Source: a virus. From it: 35,739 nt of DNA. Position numbers and translations under genes: made by a program. The notes under the pieces were generated by a model. That model had not been told where the DNA came from, ran no database searches, and worked only from the letters and a program-made list of their open reading frames with translations. The stretch is taken from the IMG/VR virus record IMGVR_UViG_3300020182_000093, positions 1-35,739 of that record, one strand, 5' to 3'. Positions 1 through 7,030 of the stretch are shown one piece after another (position 1 is the first letter of the stretch; the number at the start of each line of letters is the position of its first letter).

Positions 1-127
1 GCAGAAGTTACAGCAAGAGCGCAAGGCCAACTCTTAACCAAGAAGCCCTGCATAATACACCTCCATAATGAGAATACTCACGGAGTTTAATAATGGCAAC
101 ACTAATAGACGAGCGTCCAGAAGACGT
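1..127. repeat. Left copy of the 127-bp exact terminal repeat
   Basis: These bases are identical to 35359-35485. They contain the end of the zinc-ribbon gene, the scaffold leader and the first 35 bases of the scaffold gene. Directly after base 127 the two copies diverge. The repeat starts at base 1, so its true left limit is unknown. A length of exactly 127 equals a common maximum assembler k-mer, so I read it as a graph overlap showing circularity, not as a measured biological terminal repeat. Confidence 0.9.
2..37 (+). CDS. C-terminal end of the FmdB-like zinc-ribbon protein (partial)
   Basis: The reading frame encodes QKLQQERKANS followed by TAA. It is identical to the last residues of the complete gene at 35165-35395. 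It is cut by the left edge of the window and is the same gene once the unit is closed, not an extra gene. Confidence 0.85.
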   Translation, partial: QKLQQERKANS

Positions 128-884
128 CGAAACTGAACAAGAAGAAATAAGTCAGATTCAAGAGGAACCTCAAGTAGAGGTAACTCCTCAAGGACAACAG
201 GAAGAAGAAGAAATCCCTGAGAAGTACCAAGGAAAGTCAACTGCTGAGATTGTAAGGATGCATCAGGAGGCTGAGAAGTTACTAGGCCGTCAGAGCAGTG
301 AAGTAGGGGAGCTTCGTTCAGTAGTAGATAACTACATACAGACACAACTCGACACAACACCAGCAACCCAAGAACCTGAAGAAGACATAGACTTTTTCTC
401 TGATCCCGACAAGGCAGTCGAAAGAGCGATTAAGAATCATCCTTCAATCAAAGCTGCTGAAGCACAGACTCAGCAGTATAAACAACAAACAGCGCAGTCT
501 CAATTGCAACAACGTCATCCCGACATGCAAGAGATTCTGCAAGATGGTAAGTTTGTTGATTGGATTAAAGGATCAAAGATTCGTACTCAGCTCTTTGCAC
601 AAGCGGATACGCAGTATGACTACGAAGCTGCTGATGAACTCTTCACTACGTGGAAAGAACGTCAACAGATAGTAGGACAGACTGTAGCTAATGAGAAGGC
701 TAGTCGTAAAACCGCAGTTAAAAACGCCTCAGCAGGTAATGCTAAAGGTAGCGGCGAAGCAGCAAGTCGTAAAGTTTATAGACGCTCAGACATTATTAAA
801 CTAATGCAGACCGACCCTGATAGGTATTTGTCTTTGTCTGACGAGATCATGCAAGCGTACCAAGAAGGGAGAGTCAGAAACTAA
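93..884 (+). CDS. Capsid assembly scaffolding protein (putative)
   Basis: The 263-residue protein is rich in Glu and Gln, with an acidic first 60 residues, predicted helices throughout and a basic C-terminus (KVYRRSDIIKLMQTDPDRY). No enzyme motif is visible. A very acidic, helical protein encoded directly before the major capsid gene and after the portal is the usual signature of podovirus scaffold proteins, which fill the procapsid and leave before or during packaging. The ATG at 93 follows a CGGAG ribosome-binding site about 9 bases upstream. A diverged second allele of its first 96 codons lies at 35451-35739. The assignment rests on position and composition, not on a recognised sequence motif. 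Confidence 0.75.
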   Translation: MATLIDERPEDVETEQEEISQIQEEPQVEVTPQGQQEEEEIPEKYQGKSTAEIVRMHQEAEKLLGRQSSEVGELRSVVDNYIQTQLDTTPATQEPEEDIDFFSDPDKAVERAIKNHPSIKAAEAQTQQYKQQTAQSQLQQRHPDMQEILQDGKFVDWIKGSKIRTQLFAQADTQYDYEAADELFTTWKERQQIVGQTVANEKASRKTAVKNASAGNAKGSGEAASRKVYRRSDIIKLMQTDPDRYLSLSDEIMQAYQEGRVRN

Positions 885-906
885 ATCTCTTTAAGGAAGT
901 ATTATC

Positions 907-1848
907 ATGGCTACATCAGTATATCCCAACATGGGCGGAGCAGTAGACAACACTAGCGCCGCTAAGTTTATCCCAGAAATCTGGAGTGACGAAGTAATTG
1001 CTGCATACAAGAGCAATCTTGTAATGGCTAACCTCATCAAGAAGATGAGCATGACTGGCAAGAAAGGTGACACCATTCACGTCCCTAAGCCTACTCGTGG
1101 TTCAGCTCACGCTAAAGTTGCAGAGACTGCCGTAACTATCCAGAACTCTGTTGAGTCAGAAGTCCTGATCAACATCAACAAGCACTTTGAGTTCTCTCGT
1201 CTGATTGAAGACATCACCGAAGTACAGGCTCTCGCTTCTCTGCGTCAGTTCTATACTGGCGACGCTGGCTACGGTCTGGCCAAGCAGGTTGACAACGATC
1301 TGTTTGAACTGGCTAAGTCTTTCGGCGATGGCGATGGCTCTAGCTACGTTAACTCTGGTTCTTTCCAGATCAACACTACCTCTGGCGCTCTTGAAGCATT
1401 TGACGCTGACGGTGCTGCTGACATTGGTGCATTCTCTGACGCTGCGTTCCGTGCGCTGATTCAGAAGATGGACGATGCAGACGTTCCTATGGACGGTCGT
1501 AGCTTCGTTGTACCACCCTCACTGCGTAACGCTATCATGGGTATTGATCGCTACACTTCTACTGACTTTGTTAATGGCAAAGGCGTAGAGACTGGCAAGA
1601 TTGGTAACCTGTACGGTGTTGACGTATATGTTTCTACTAACGTACCTGTCATTGACACTACTGGTGGTGCTTCCATCCGTGGCGCTCAGTTGATCCACAA
1701 GGACACCAATGTTCTTGCAGAGCAGCAGGCTGTACGTTCTCAGACTCAGTACAAGCAGGAATTCCTAGGAACCCTGTACACTGCTGATACGCTTTACGGT
1801 TGTCAAGTAATGCGTCCAGAAGCAGGCTTCACCCTAGCTGTACTTTAA
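907..1848 (+). CDS. Major capsid protein
   Basis: The 313-residue protein begins MATSVYPNMGGAVDN and continues with IPEIWSDEVIAAYKSNLVMANL. This is the usual start of the major capsid proteins of many aquatic podophages (HK97 fold, P22-coat-like group), which form the icosahedral shell. The segment RLIEDITEVQALASLRQFYTG and the late segment LYGVDVYVSTNVPV fit the E-loop, P-domain and A-domain order, though I assign these regions only roughly. It follows the scaffold gene by 22 bases with an AAGGAAG ribosome-binding site near 894. Its codon use is noticeably richer in CTG, GGC and CGT than neighbouring genes, as expected for a very highly expressed gene. A strong terminator follows directly. 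Confidence 0.9.
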   Translation: MATSVYPNMGGAVDNTSAAKFIPEIWSDEVIAAYKSNLVMANLIKKMSMTGKKGDTIHVPKPTRGSAHAKVAETAVTIQNSVESEVLININKHFEFSRLIEDITEVQALASLRQFYTGDAGYGLAKQVDNDLFELAKSFGDGDGSSYVNSGSFQINTTSGALEAFDADGAADIGAFSDAAFRALIQKMDDADVPMDGRSFVVPPSLRNAIMGIDRYTSTDFVNGKGVETGKIGNLYGVDVYVSTNVPVIDTTGGASIRGAQLIHKDTNVLAEQQAVRSQTQYKQEFLGTLYTADTLYGCQVMRPEAGFTLAVL

Positions 1849-1857
1849 AGCTAAACT

Positions 1858-1890
1858 GGGGGATTCTTCGCGGAGTCCCCCTTTCTTTAT
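1858..1890 (+). terminator. Intrinsic terminator after the capsid gene
   Basis: A 10-bp stem (GGGGGATTCT with GGAGTCCCCC, including two G-T pairs) closes a TCGC tetraloop at 1868-1871. The T-rich run CTTTCTTTATT follows. It lies 9 bases after the capsid stop codon and would let capsid mRNA be made in excess over the fibre and tail genes, with partial read-through downstream. Confidence 0.85.
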
Positions 1891-1922
1891 TCTCCCTTTC
1901 TTTTGTTTTCGTAGGAGCTACA

Positions 1923-3431
1923 ATGGCTATATTTAGAGGTGATGGTGGTGCTGGTGACTCCAATACGGATGCCACTATATCTGCTGTTACAGCCCAAGCT
2001 GCGATAGCTACTACGAAAGCAAGTGATGCAGCCGCTAGTGCAGTAGATGCGGCTAACTCTGCTACAACTGCTACAACTAAAGCTGCTGAAGCAAGCACAT
2101 CTGCTACTAATGCGGCCAACAGCGCCACAGGTGTTGCAGCCTACGCAACAGCAGCAGAGAACTCAGCAACTGCCGCAGCAACATCAGAGACTAACGCAGC
2201 CACTAGTGCTACAAACGCTGCTACAAGTGCTACGGCAGCCAGTGCCTCTGAGACAGCCTCAGGAGCCTCTGAGACGGCTTCCGCTGCAAGTGCTACCACT
2301 GCTACTACTAAAGCCTCAGAAGCCGCTACAAGCGCAACCAGTGCGTCTAACAGCGCTTCTACGGCAACGACTAAAGCATCAGAGGCTTCGACTAGCGCCA
2401 GCAATGCCTCAACCTCCGAAAGCAATGCTGCTACATCGGCCTCTAATGCTTCCTCTTCAGCCACTGCTGCTAGTGATTCAGCTACAGCATCTGCTGCTTC
2501 AGCCAGTGGTGCAGCTACTTCAGCCACCAATGCTGCTGCAAGTGCTACAGCGGCTGCTGCTTCAGAGTCCTCTGTATCTGCGGATGCTAGTGCAGCGGCT
2601 ACCTCAGCTACTAATGCAGCCAACAGCGCCACAGCAGCGTCAGGCAGTGCTACAACGGCTACGACCAAGGCTAGTGAGGCAGCTACATCAGCCACTAATG
2701 CAGCGACTAGCGCGTCTACAGCTACTACTAAGGCTGGCGAAGCAAGCACCAGTGCTGCCAATGCAGCAAGCTCTGCTACCAGTGCAGCCTCCAGCGCAAC
2801 TACAGCAACTACCAAGGCTGCTGAAGCAGTAACCTCTGCAAGCAATGCAGCAACCTCTGCAAGCACTGCAACTACCAAGGCATCAGAGGCAAGCACCAGC
2901 GCAACTAACGCAGCTACTAGCGAGACTAACGCAGCATCAAGCGCCACAGCAGCAGCAGGGTCAGCTAGTACAGCGACTACTAAAGCATCTGAGGCAGCTA
3001 CCAGTGCTACTAACGCAGCCTCTAGTGCTTCTACAGCGTCTACACAGGCAAGCAATGCAGCCACTAGCGCTACAGCAGCACAGACAGCAGAGACCAATGC
3101 AGAGACTGCTGAGACTAACGCTGAGACTGCTGAGACTAACGCAGCCTCTAGTGCTACAGCAGCAGCCAGCAGTGCTACAGATGCAGCTAACAGTGCTACA
3201 GCGGCAGCAGCGGAGTTGTCTACAGCAGCTCTAAAGGCTAATAACTTGTCTGACTTGGCTAACGCAGGCACAGCTAGAACTAACTTAGGACTAGGTACTG
3301 CTGCTACTACAGCGGCTACGGACTATGCTACAGCAGCACAAGGCACAAAGGCTGACACAGCTTTACAATCTAACTCAACACTTAACGCAGACAACATGAC
3401 TACTGGTACGCTGAACGGCGGCACATACTAA
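1923..3431 (+). CDS. Ala/Ser/Thr-repeat fibre protein (putative tail fibre)
   Basis: The protein has 502 residues. After a short head (MAIFRGDGGAGDSNTDATIS), residues about 20-435 are a low-complexity array of variants of ATTKASEAATSATNAA and SATAAAS with no Cys and almost no aromatic residues. Such arrays are typical of long coiled or fibrous shafts in phage tail fibres. The last 70 residues (NLSDLANAGTARTNLGLG) match the common short-fibre or fibre-end motif. The ATG at 1923 has a TAGGAGC ribosome-binding site. An upstream in-frame extension to 1800 lies inside the capsid gene and across the terminator, so I did not use it. The C-terminus LNGGTY resembles the TGGSY end of the small protein at 11492. 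The receptor is unknown. Confidence 0.7.
   Translation: MAIFRGDGGAGDSNTDATISAVTAQAAIATTKASDAAASAVDAANSATTATTKAAEASTSATNAANSATGVAAYATAAENSATAAATSETNAATSATNAATSATAASASETASGASETASAASATTATTKASEAATSATSASNSASTATTKASEASTSASNASTSESNAATSASNASSSATAASDSATASAASASGAATSATNAAASATAAAASESSVSADASAAATSATNAANSATAASGSATTATTKASEAATSATNAATSASTATTKAGEASTSAANAASSATSAASSATTATTKAAEAVTSASNAATSASTATTKASEASTSATNAATSETNAASSATAAAGSASTATTKASEAATSATNAASSASTASTQASNAATSATAAQTAETNAETAETNAETAETNAASSATAAASSATDAANSATAAAAELSTAALKANNLSDLANAGTARTNLGLGTAATTAATDYATAAQGTKADTALQSNSTLNADNMTTGTLNGGTY
1985..3235 (+). repeat. Degenerate Ala/Ser/Thr codon repeat tract
   Basis: About 1.25 kb is built from short degenerate units of GCT/GCA/GCC, AGC/TCT and ACT codons, such as GCTACTACTAAAGC and AGTGCTACTAACGCAGC. 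Units differ mainly at synonymous positions. That suggests ancient expansion by unequal recombination followed by drift. The tract is prone to misassembly with short reads, so its true copy number may differ from what is shown. Confidence 0.8.
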
Positions 3432-3443
3432 GGGTATATAACT

Positions 3444-5180
3444 ATGGCAACAAAAATTGTAACAAAGAACAGCTCTACTGCTTCTGCCGTTCCAACAGCA
3501 AGTGATCTTGTACAGGGTGAACTGGCAGTCAACGTAGCTGACAAACGACTATTTACTGAAGATAACGCAGGTGCTATTGTAGAGTTGGGTACTAACCCTA
3601 GTGGCAATGTAACCTTCCAAGACAACGGCAAGGCTATCTTCGGTGCAGGCTCTGACCTACAGATTTATCATGATGGTTCTTCAAGCAGAATTGTTGATGC
3701 TGGTACAGGGTCGTTAAAAATACAGGCAGAAAACTTCGCAGTTAATAATGTTGGTGACACGGAAAACATGATAACTGCTGAACCTGATGGTGCAGTAGCC
3801 TTGTTTCACAACGGCTCTTCCAAACTAGCCACCACCTCCACAGGCATAGACGTTACTGGCACAGCCACGATGGATGGGCTTGTTGTTGATAGTGCTGGTG
3901 ACGGCGTAAAAGCGACTATTGGGAAAACTGGCGGTACAAATCTAAACATTTACGCTGATACAAACACAGTTTATTTGGCAGGTAGTCCTGCTTTAAGTAC
4001 TGCATATATTATTGACCAGACTAATAACAATATGCAGTTCAAGGTCAATGCAGCAGAACGCATGCGCATAGACTCCAGCGGGAATGTGGGTATTGGTACT
4101 GCTCCCGATGGGATTAGCGCTAACGCAACCACGCTGAACATCAAAGGCGGCGTGACTACAAAAGGCGGGGCACTTTTACTAGAATCTGCTGACGAGTCTG
4201 TTAGGACTTATCTCTACGCAAATAGCGTCAGCACAACTCTAGGAACTTTGACTAACCACCCTTTGGCGTTTTCAACCAACAGCGCAGAACGCATGCGCAT
4301 AGACTCCAGCGGTAACTTGCTGGTGGGTAAGACTACTGCAACAGCTACAGATGTAGGCGCTCAAATAGAAAGTGACGGTCAGATTAAAACCACATCTAAC
4401 GGTCAGTCTGCTCTTACACTAAACCGTAAAACGTCTGACGGAAGCATTGCTATCTTCCAAAAAGACGGCACAACCGTAGGTAGTATTGGTAGCCATGTAA
4501 ACGGGCTGCTAATAGGCACTACTGAAGGCAGTGATGCTTTTTTAAAGTTTGAAAGTAATGCCATTAGACCAGCTACCTCCACGGGTGGTTACAGAGATGC
4601 CGCTATTGACTTAGGACACGCATCATCACGCTTCAAAAACCTTTACCTGTCAGGCGGTGTTAAAAACAGTTCTTCTATCTACATGGGGCGCACCGACTTG
4701 AACACCTCAGTTTGGGTTGGTAACTCTACTATTAATGCCGGTGACTCCTCTGGAGCAGTTAGGGATGCCGCTGTAGATTTAGGCTACTCATCAGGGCGCT
4801 GGAAAGACGCTTACCTATCAGGCGGTGTCTACTTAGGCGGCACAGGTGCTGCTAATAAGCTGGATGACTATGAGGAGGGGACTTGGACTCCTGCAAATGG
4901 TGGAAGCTTGGTTATTAACAGCATAGTAAATGCAAGGTACACAAAAGTAGGCGATGTTGTTACGGCCACTGCATGGCTAAAGACTAACCCCGCAAGCACC
5001 TCTTTTATAATAAACGGCCTTCCTTTTAGTTCCGCAGGTAGGGGTGCCGCGTCACTTTCTGATGTTTCAAATGCTATTACAATTTCTAATCAAATAGTTG
5101 GAACGCAAATTTACGGTTATGGAGGAAGCACTTCAGGTACAAATAATGATTTCTTTATTAGTGCAACATATCACGTTTAA
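3444..5180 (+). CDS. Tail fibre / receptor-binding-like structural protein
   Basis: The 578-residue protein starts ATKIVTKNSSTASAVPTASDL, then QGELAVNVADKRLFTEDNAG. This N-terminal module is very common in fibre proteins of marine phages. Beta-rich repeats follow: two copies of AERMRIDSSGN (from bases 4053 and 4284) and two copies of a D-A-A-x-D-L-G unit ending in YLSGGV (near 4600 and 4775). The part from KLDDYEEGTWTPA onward, about the last 110 residues, looks like a globular C-terminal tip of the kind used for receptor contact. No S74 self-cleaving chaperone motif is seen. It sits 12 bases after the repeat fibre, so the two may form one composite fibre. Confidence 0.75.
   Translation: MATKIVTKNSSTASAVPTASDLVQGELAVNVADKRLFTEDNAGAIVELGTNPSGNVTFQDNGKAIFGAGSDLQIYHDGSSSRIVDAGTGSLKIQAENFAVNNVGDTENMITAEPDGAVALFHNGSSKLATTSTGIDVTGTATMDGLVVDSAGDGVKATIGKTGGTNLNIYADTNTVYLAGSPALSTAYIIDQTNNNMQFKVNAAERMRIDSSGNVGIGTAPDGISANATTLNIKGGVTTKGGALLLESADESVRTYLYANSVSTTLGTLTNHPLAFSTNSAERMRIDSSGNLLVGKTTATATDVGAQIESDGQIKTTSNGQSALTLNRKTSDGSIAIFQKDGTTVGSIGSHVNGLLIGTTEGSDAFLKFESNAIRPATSTGGYRDAAIDLGHASSRFKNLYLSGGVKNSSSIYMGRTDLNTSVWVGNSTINAGDSSGAVRDAAVDLGYSSGRWKDAYLSGGVYLGGTGAANKLDDYEEGTWTPANGGSLVINSIVNARYTKVGDVVTATAWLKTNPASTSFIINGLPFSSAGRGAASLSDVSNAITISNQIVGTQIYGYGGSTSGTNNDFFISATYHV
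4053..4081 (+). repeat. 29-bp direct repeat, copy 1 (fibre gene)
   Basis: Identical to 4284-4312. It encodes the AERMRIDSSG motif and contains the palindrome ATGCGCAT. Perfect nucleotide identity within otherwise diverged repeats suggests recent duplication or gene conversion. Confidence 0.9.
4284..4312 (+). repeat. 29-bp direct repeat, copy 2 (fibre gene)
   Basis: Second exact copy of the 29-bp unit at 4053-4081, in the same reading frame of the fibre gene. Recombination between the copies would delete 231 bases (77 codons) in frame, giving a shorter but intact fibre. Confidence 0.9.
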
Positions 5181-5189
5181 CAACCATAC

Positions 5190-5207
5190 GCCTAGTGGAC
5201 TCTAGGC
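5190..5207 (+). other. Small hairpin in the leader of the 82-residue gene
   Basis: GCCTAG and CTAGGC form a 6-bp perfect inverted repeat around a 6-base loop. It lies between the fibre stop codon and the AGGAGCA ribosome-binding site of the next gene. There is no T-run after it, so termination is unlikely. It may protect an mRNA end or separate translation of the two genes. Confidence 0.4.
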
Positions 5208-5225
5208 ACAGACAGGAGCAACACA

Positions 5226-5474
5226 ATGGCATTAGAAAAAGTAATATCAGAAGACAAGATTGAAATCGTAGGCGAGTTCAAAGCAGTACAAGTACGAACC
5301 TGCACCAAAGTAATGGAAGACGGCGTAGAGCTATCCTCTGGCTATCACAGGCACGTTGTAGTCGCAGGTGATGACTACAGCAACGAATCAGCAGAGGTGC
5401 AGGCTATCTGTGCTGCTGTGCATACTGACGCAGTAGTTGCGGCTTATCAGGCATCGCTGGAAGAAGGAGTTTAA
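5226..5474 (+). CDS. Conserved phage protein of unknown function (82 aa)
   Basis: The small acidic protein begins MALEKVISEDKIEIVGEFK and contains QVRTCTKVMEDGVELSSGYH, which suggests a small beta-rich fold. No catalytic motif or membrane span is visible. The gene directly follows the fibre, has an ACAGGAGC ribosome-binding site and sits 2 bases before the next small gene. Similar short proteins occur beside fibre genes in other aquatic phages, so a fibre accessory or virion role is possible but unproven. Confidence 0.7.
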   Translation: MALEKVISEDKIEIVGEFKAVQVRTCTKVMEDGVELSSGYHRHVVVAGDDYSNESAEVQAICAAVHTDAVVAAYQASLEEGV

Positions 5475-5476
5475 TC

Positions 5477-5794
5477 ATGGCAGTAACTTGGACAATCTCA
5501 ACCCTAGAGCGCAACACATCAGATGACGGTGTAGTTGTAGCACACTGGCGCGCATTAGACAGCGAAGTCGTAGGCGATGACACACACTCAGGCAGCAGCT
5601 ATGGCACTTGTGGCTTTACCCCTGACAGCTCTGCTGACGGCTACACAGCCTATGCAGACATCACAGAAGCTCAGGCTATTGGCTGGGTGAAGGACTGCAT
5701 GGGTGAGGAAGCAGTAACAGCACTTGAAGATTCTATCGCTGCACAGATTGCTGACAGCAAAACTCCTGCTGTAGCTACAGGAACACCTTGGTAA
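5477..5794 (+). CDS. Conserved small phage protein (105 aa, DUF7936-like)
   Basis: The protein begins AVTWTISTLERNTSDDGVVV, followed by AHWRALDSEV, an Asp/Ser/Gly-rich middle and ITEAQAIGWVKDCMGEEAV; it ends GTPW. From memory this layout matches a widespread short family found next to phage fibre genes (I believe DUF7936), whose function is unknown. The stop codon overlaps the next start as TAATG, so translation of the following membrane-protein gene is probably coupled. A virion or fibre accessory role is inferred from position only. Confidence 0.65.
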   Translation: MAVTWTISTLERNTSDDGVVVAHWRALDSEVVGDDTHSGSSYGTCGFTPDSSADGYTAYADITEAQAIGWVKDCMGEEAVTALEDSIAAQIADSKTPAVATGTPW

Positions 5795-5988
5795 TGGACA
5801 TTATATTCAAAGCCCTAAAGTCTAAGACTGTACAGTTCTCAATTGCTCTAGCCATCCTCAGCATACTGCAAGGCTATGTAGGCTTCTTGCCTGTATCACC
5901 AGCAGGACAAGCTGTTGTTGGGTGTATCATTGCATCTTGTGTAACTGTGCTGCGCTTTGTGACTGTGGCTCCAATAGCGGAGAAGTAA
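5794..5988 (+). CDS. Small membrane protein, possible holin-like (64 aa)
   Basis: The sequence starts MDIIFKALKSKTVQFSIALA, followed by ILSILQGYVGFLPV, a Pro/Ala/Gly turn and VVGCIIASCVTVLRFVTVAP. This gives two hydrophobic segments, at about residues 13-29 and 36-55. It opens a block of four membrane proteins. The ATG at 5794 overlaps the previous stop codon; a TTG two codons upstream is less likely. The size, two spans and neighbours suit a holin or other lysis helper, but I recognise no family signature. Confidence 0.65.
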   Translation: MDIIFKALKSKTVQFSIALAILSILQGYVGFLPVSPAGQAVVGCIIASCVTVLRFVTVAPIAEK

Positions 5989-6447
5989 ATGATTGCGGAA
6001 ATCTCAGCAGTTGTAGGTGTACTAAAGGCTCTTAACGACGGCATCAAAACCGTCAAAGAGTCTGGAGACCACTTGTCAGGTCTGTCGGGATTGTTCACTA
6101 GCCTCACTGACAGCAAGGTAGCTGTAGAGAGCATTGAAGAGGCTACTAAGGCAGGCGAGCACATACTAACACAGGAAGAGGCTCTGGAGCTTGCATGGGC
6201 TAAGAACGCCATACGCGAGCAGGAGAAGGAGCTAAAGAAGATAACGCCTAAGCTAGTCTGGCGTGACATGTTGATGATACAGAACAAGTCTATTCTAGAC
6301 CACAAGCATAAGCTAGAGAAGGCTAGGCTGGCGAAGCTAAAGAAGCAACGTCAGATAGGTGACGCAGTAAAGAACATAGGTGCTACTATAGTAGTTCTTG
6401 CTGCGTTTGCTGGCTCATACTGGTTATTTACCACAGGAATAATTTAA
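5989..6447 (+). CDS. C-tail-anchored membrane protein of unknown function (152 aa)
   Basis: The first 125 residues are hydrophilic and helical, with a strongly charged stretch (KARLAKLKKQRQIGDAVK) just before one C-terminal hydrophobic span (IGATIVVLAAFAGSYWLF, about residues 129-147). There is no signal peptide. The gene starts immediately after the previous stop and overlaps the next ATG (TAATGG). Its place between small membrane proteins suggests a lysis or envelope role, such as a holin partner. The domain order does not match a classical spanin, so function is unassigned. Confidence 0.7.
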   Translation: MIAEISAVVGVLKALNDGIKTVKESGDHLSGLSGLFTSLTDSKVAVESIEEATKAGEHILTQEEALELAWAKNAIREQEKELKKITPKLVWRDMLMIQNKSILDHKHKLEKARLAKLKKQRQIGDAVKNIGATIVVLAAFAGSYWLFTTGII

Positions 6448-6632
6448 TGGAAGAGTCTACTAAAGACATACTGGACGTTGCCGCTGCATCTACGGCAATA
6501 ATGTCACTAGCTGCTTGGTTGCCACCTACAGCGTCACTGCTGACTATAGTGTGGTTAGGTATTAGGATATATGAGTCAGAGACTGTGCAGAAGGTAGTGC
6601 ATGGCAAGAAACAACTTGACAAACAAGACTAA
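6447..6632 (+). CDS. Small single-span membrane protein, holin-like (61 aa)
   Basis: The protein begins MEESTKDILDVAAASTAIMS. A long hydrophobic helix (about residues 16-42, SLAAWLPPTASLLTIVWLGI) is followed by a charged tail (ETVQKVVHGKKQLDKQD). Acidic N-terminus, one span interrupted by a proline pair and basic C-terminus resemble small phage holins found beside 3-TM holins. The last codons contain the TTGACA element of the promoter at 6616-6644. Confidence 0.65.
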   Translation: MEESTKDILDVAAASTAIMSLAAWLPPTASLLTIVWLGIRIYESETVQKVVHGKKQLDKQD

Positions 6633-6644
6633 ATAGTGTATAAT
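6616..6644 (+). promoter_or_regulatory. Perfect sigma70 consensus promoter inside the lysis block
   Basis: TTGACA at 6616-6621 and TATAAT at 6639-6644 are separated by exactly 17 bases, the full bacterial consensus. The predicted transcription start is near 6651, which is 4 bases inside the following gene. The promoter would therefore serve the collagen-like and tail genes downstream, or a shortened holin. Confidence 0.7.
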
Positions 6645-6646
6645 AT

Positions 6647-7030
6647 ATGAGTATTTTAAATAGTTTTATAGGGCCGGTGACTGGACTTTTAGATAAGTTC
6701 ATAGAAGATAAAGATAAAAAAAATGCTATCGCCTTTGAACTATCTACTATGGCTGAGAAGCATGCTCAAGAACTACTTAAGGGTCAGTTAGAAGTCAACA
6801 AGACTGAGGCTGCACATAAGAGTTTATTTGTGGCGGGATGGCGACCTGCTATAGGATGGATATGTGGACTAGCTCTATTCTATTCTACTATCCTAGCCCC
6901 CATCTTAAGTATCTGGTTTACTGTTCCTCCTGTTGACAGCGCATTACTTACTAGCGTGTTAATGGGTATGTTAGGACTAGGCGCTATGCGTACAGTAGAA
7001 AAGTCTAAAGGCGTACAGAGAGAACGATAA
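6647..7030 (+). CDS. 3-TM holin (GTA-type holin family)
   Basis: The 127-residue protein begins [20 protein letters not shown] and has a Lys/Glu-rich helix to about residue 60. It continues with [20 protein letters not shown] and two further hydrophobic segments ending near residue 115. The phrase [11 protein letters not shown] is the hallmark of the three-span holin family PF11351, which makes holes in the inner membrane so that the endolysin can reach the cell wall. The matching endolysin candidate is the M15 peptidase at 30057, far away in the packaging block. No Shine-Dalgarno sequence precedes the ATG at 6647. Its stop overlaps the next start (TAATGG). Confidence 0.85.
   Translation: MSILNSFIGPVTGLLDKFIEDKDKKNAIAFELSTMAEKHAQELLKGQLEVNKTEAAHKSLFVAGWRPAIGWICGLALFYSTILAPILSIWFTVPPVDSALLTSVLMGMLGLGAMRTVEKSKGVQRER

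Noticed and set aside
34-366. Minus-strand frame over the scaffold start
   Set aside because: It is Leu/Val-rich because the sense strand is Glu/Gln-rich. The second allele keeps the sense protein while silent sites vary.
1985-3235. CRISPR-like repeat array
   Set aside because: Repeats are degenerate, contiguous and codon-phased within one gene, with no constant-length spacers.
2141-3271. A 376-codon open frame antisense to the repeat fibre, plus frames in a third phase
   Set aside because: They are by-products of the Ala/Ser/Thr codon repeats, which contain no stop codons in several frames. Their translations are pure low complexity without ribosome-binding sites.
5190-5207. Hairpin after the fibre gene as a terminator
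   Set aside because: The stem has only 6 pairs and is followed by CACAGACAGG, not a T-run.
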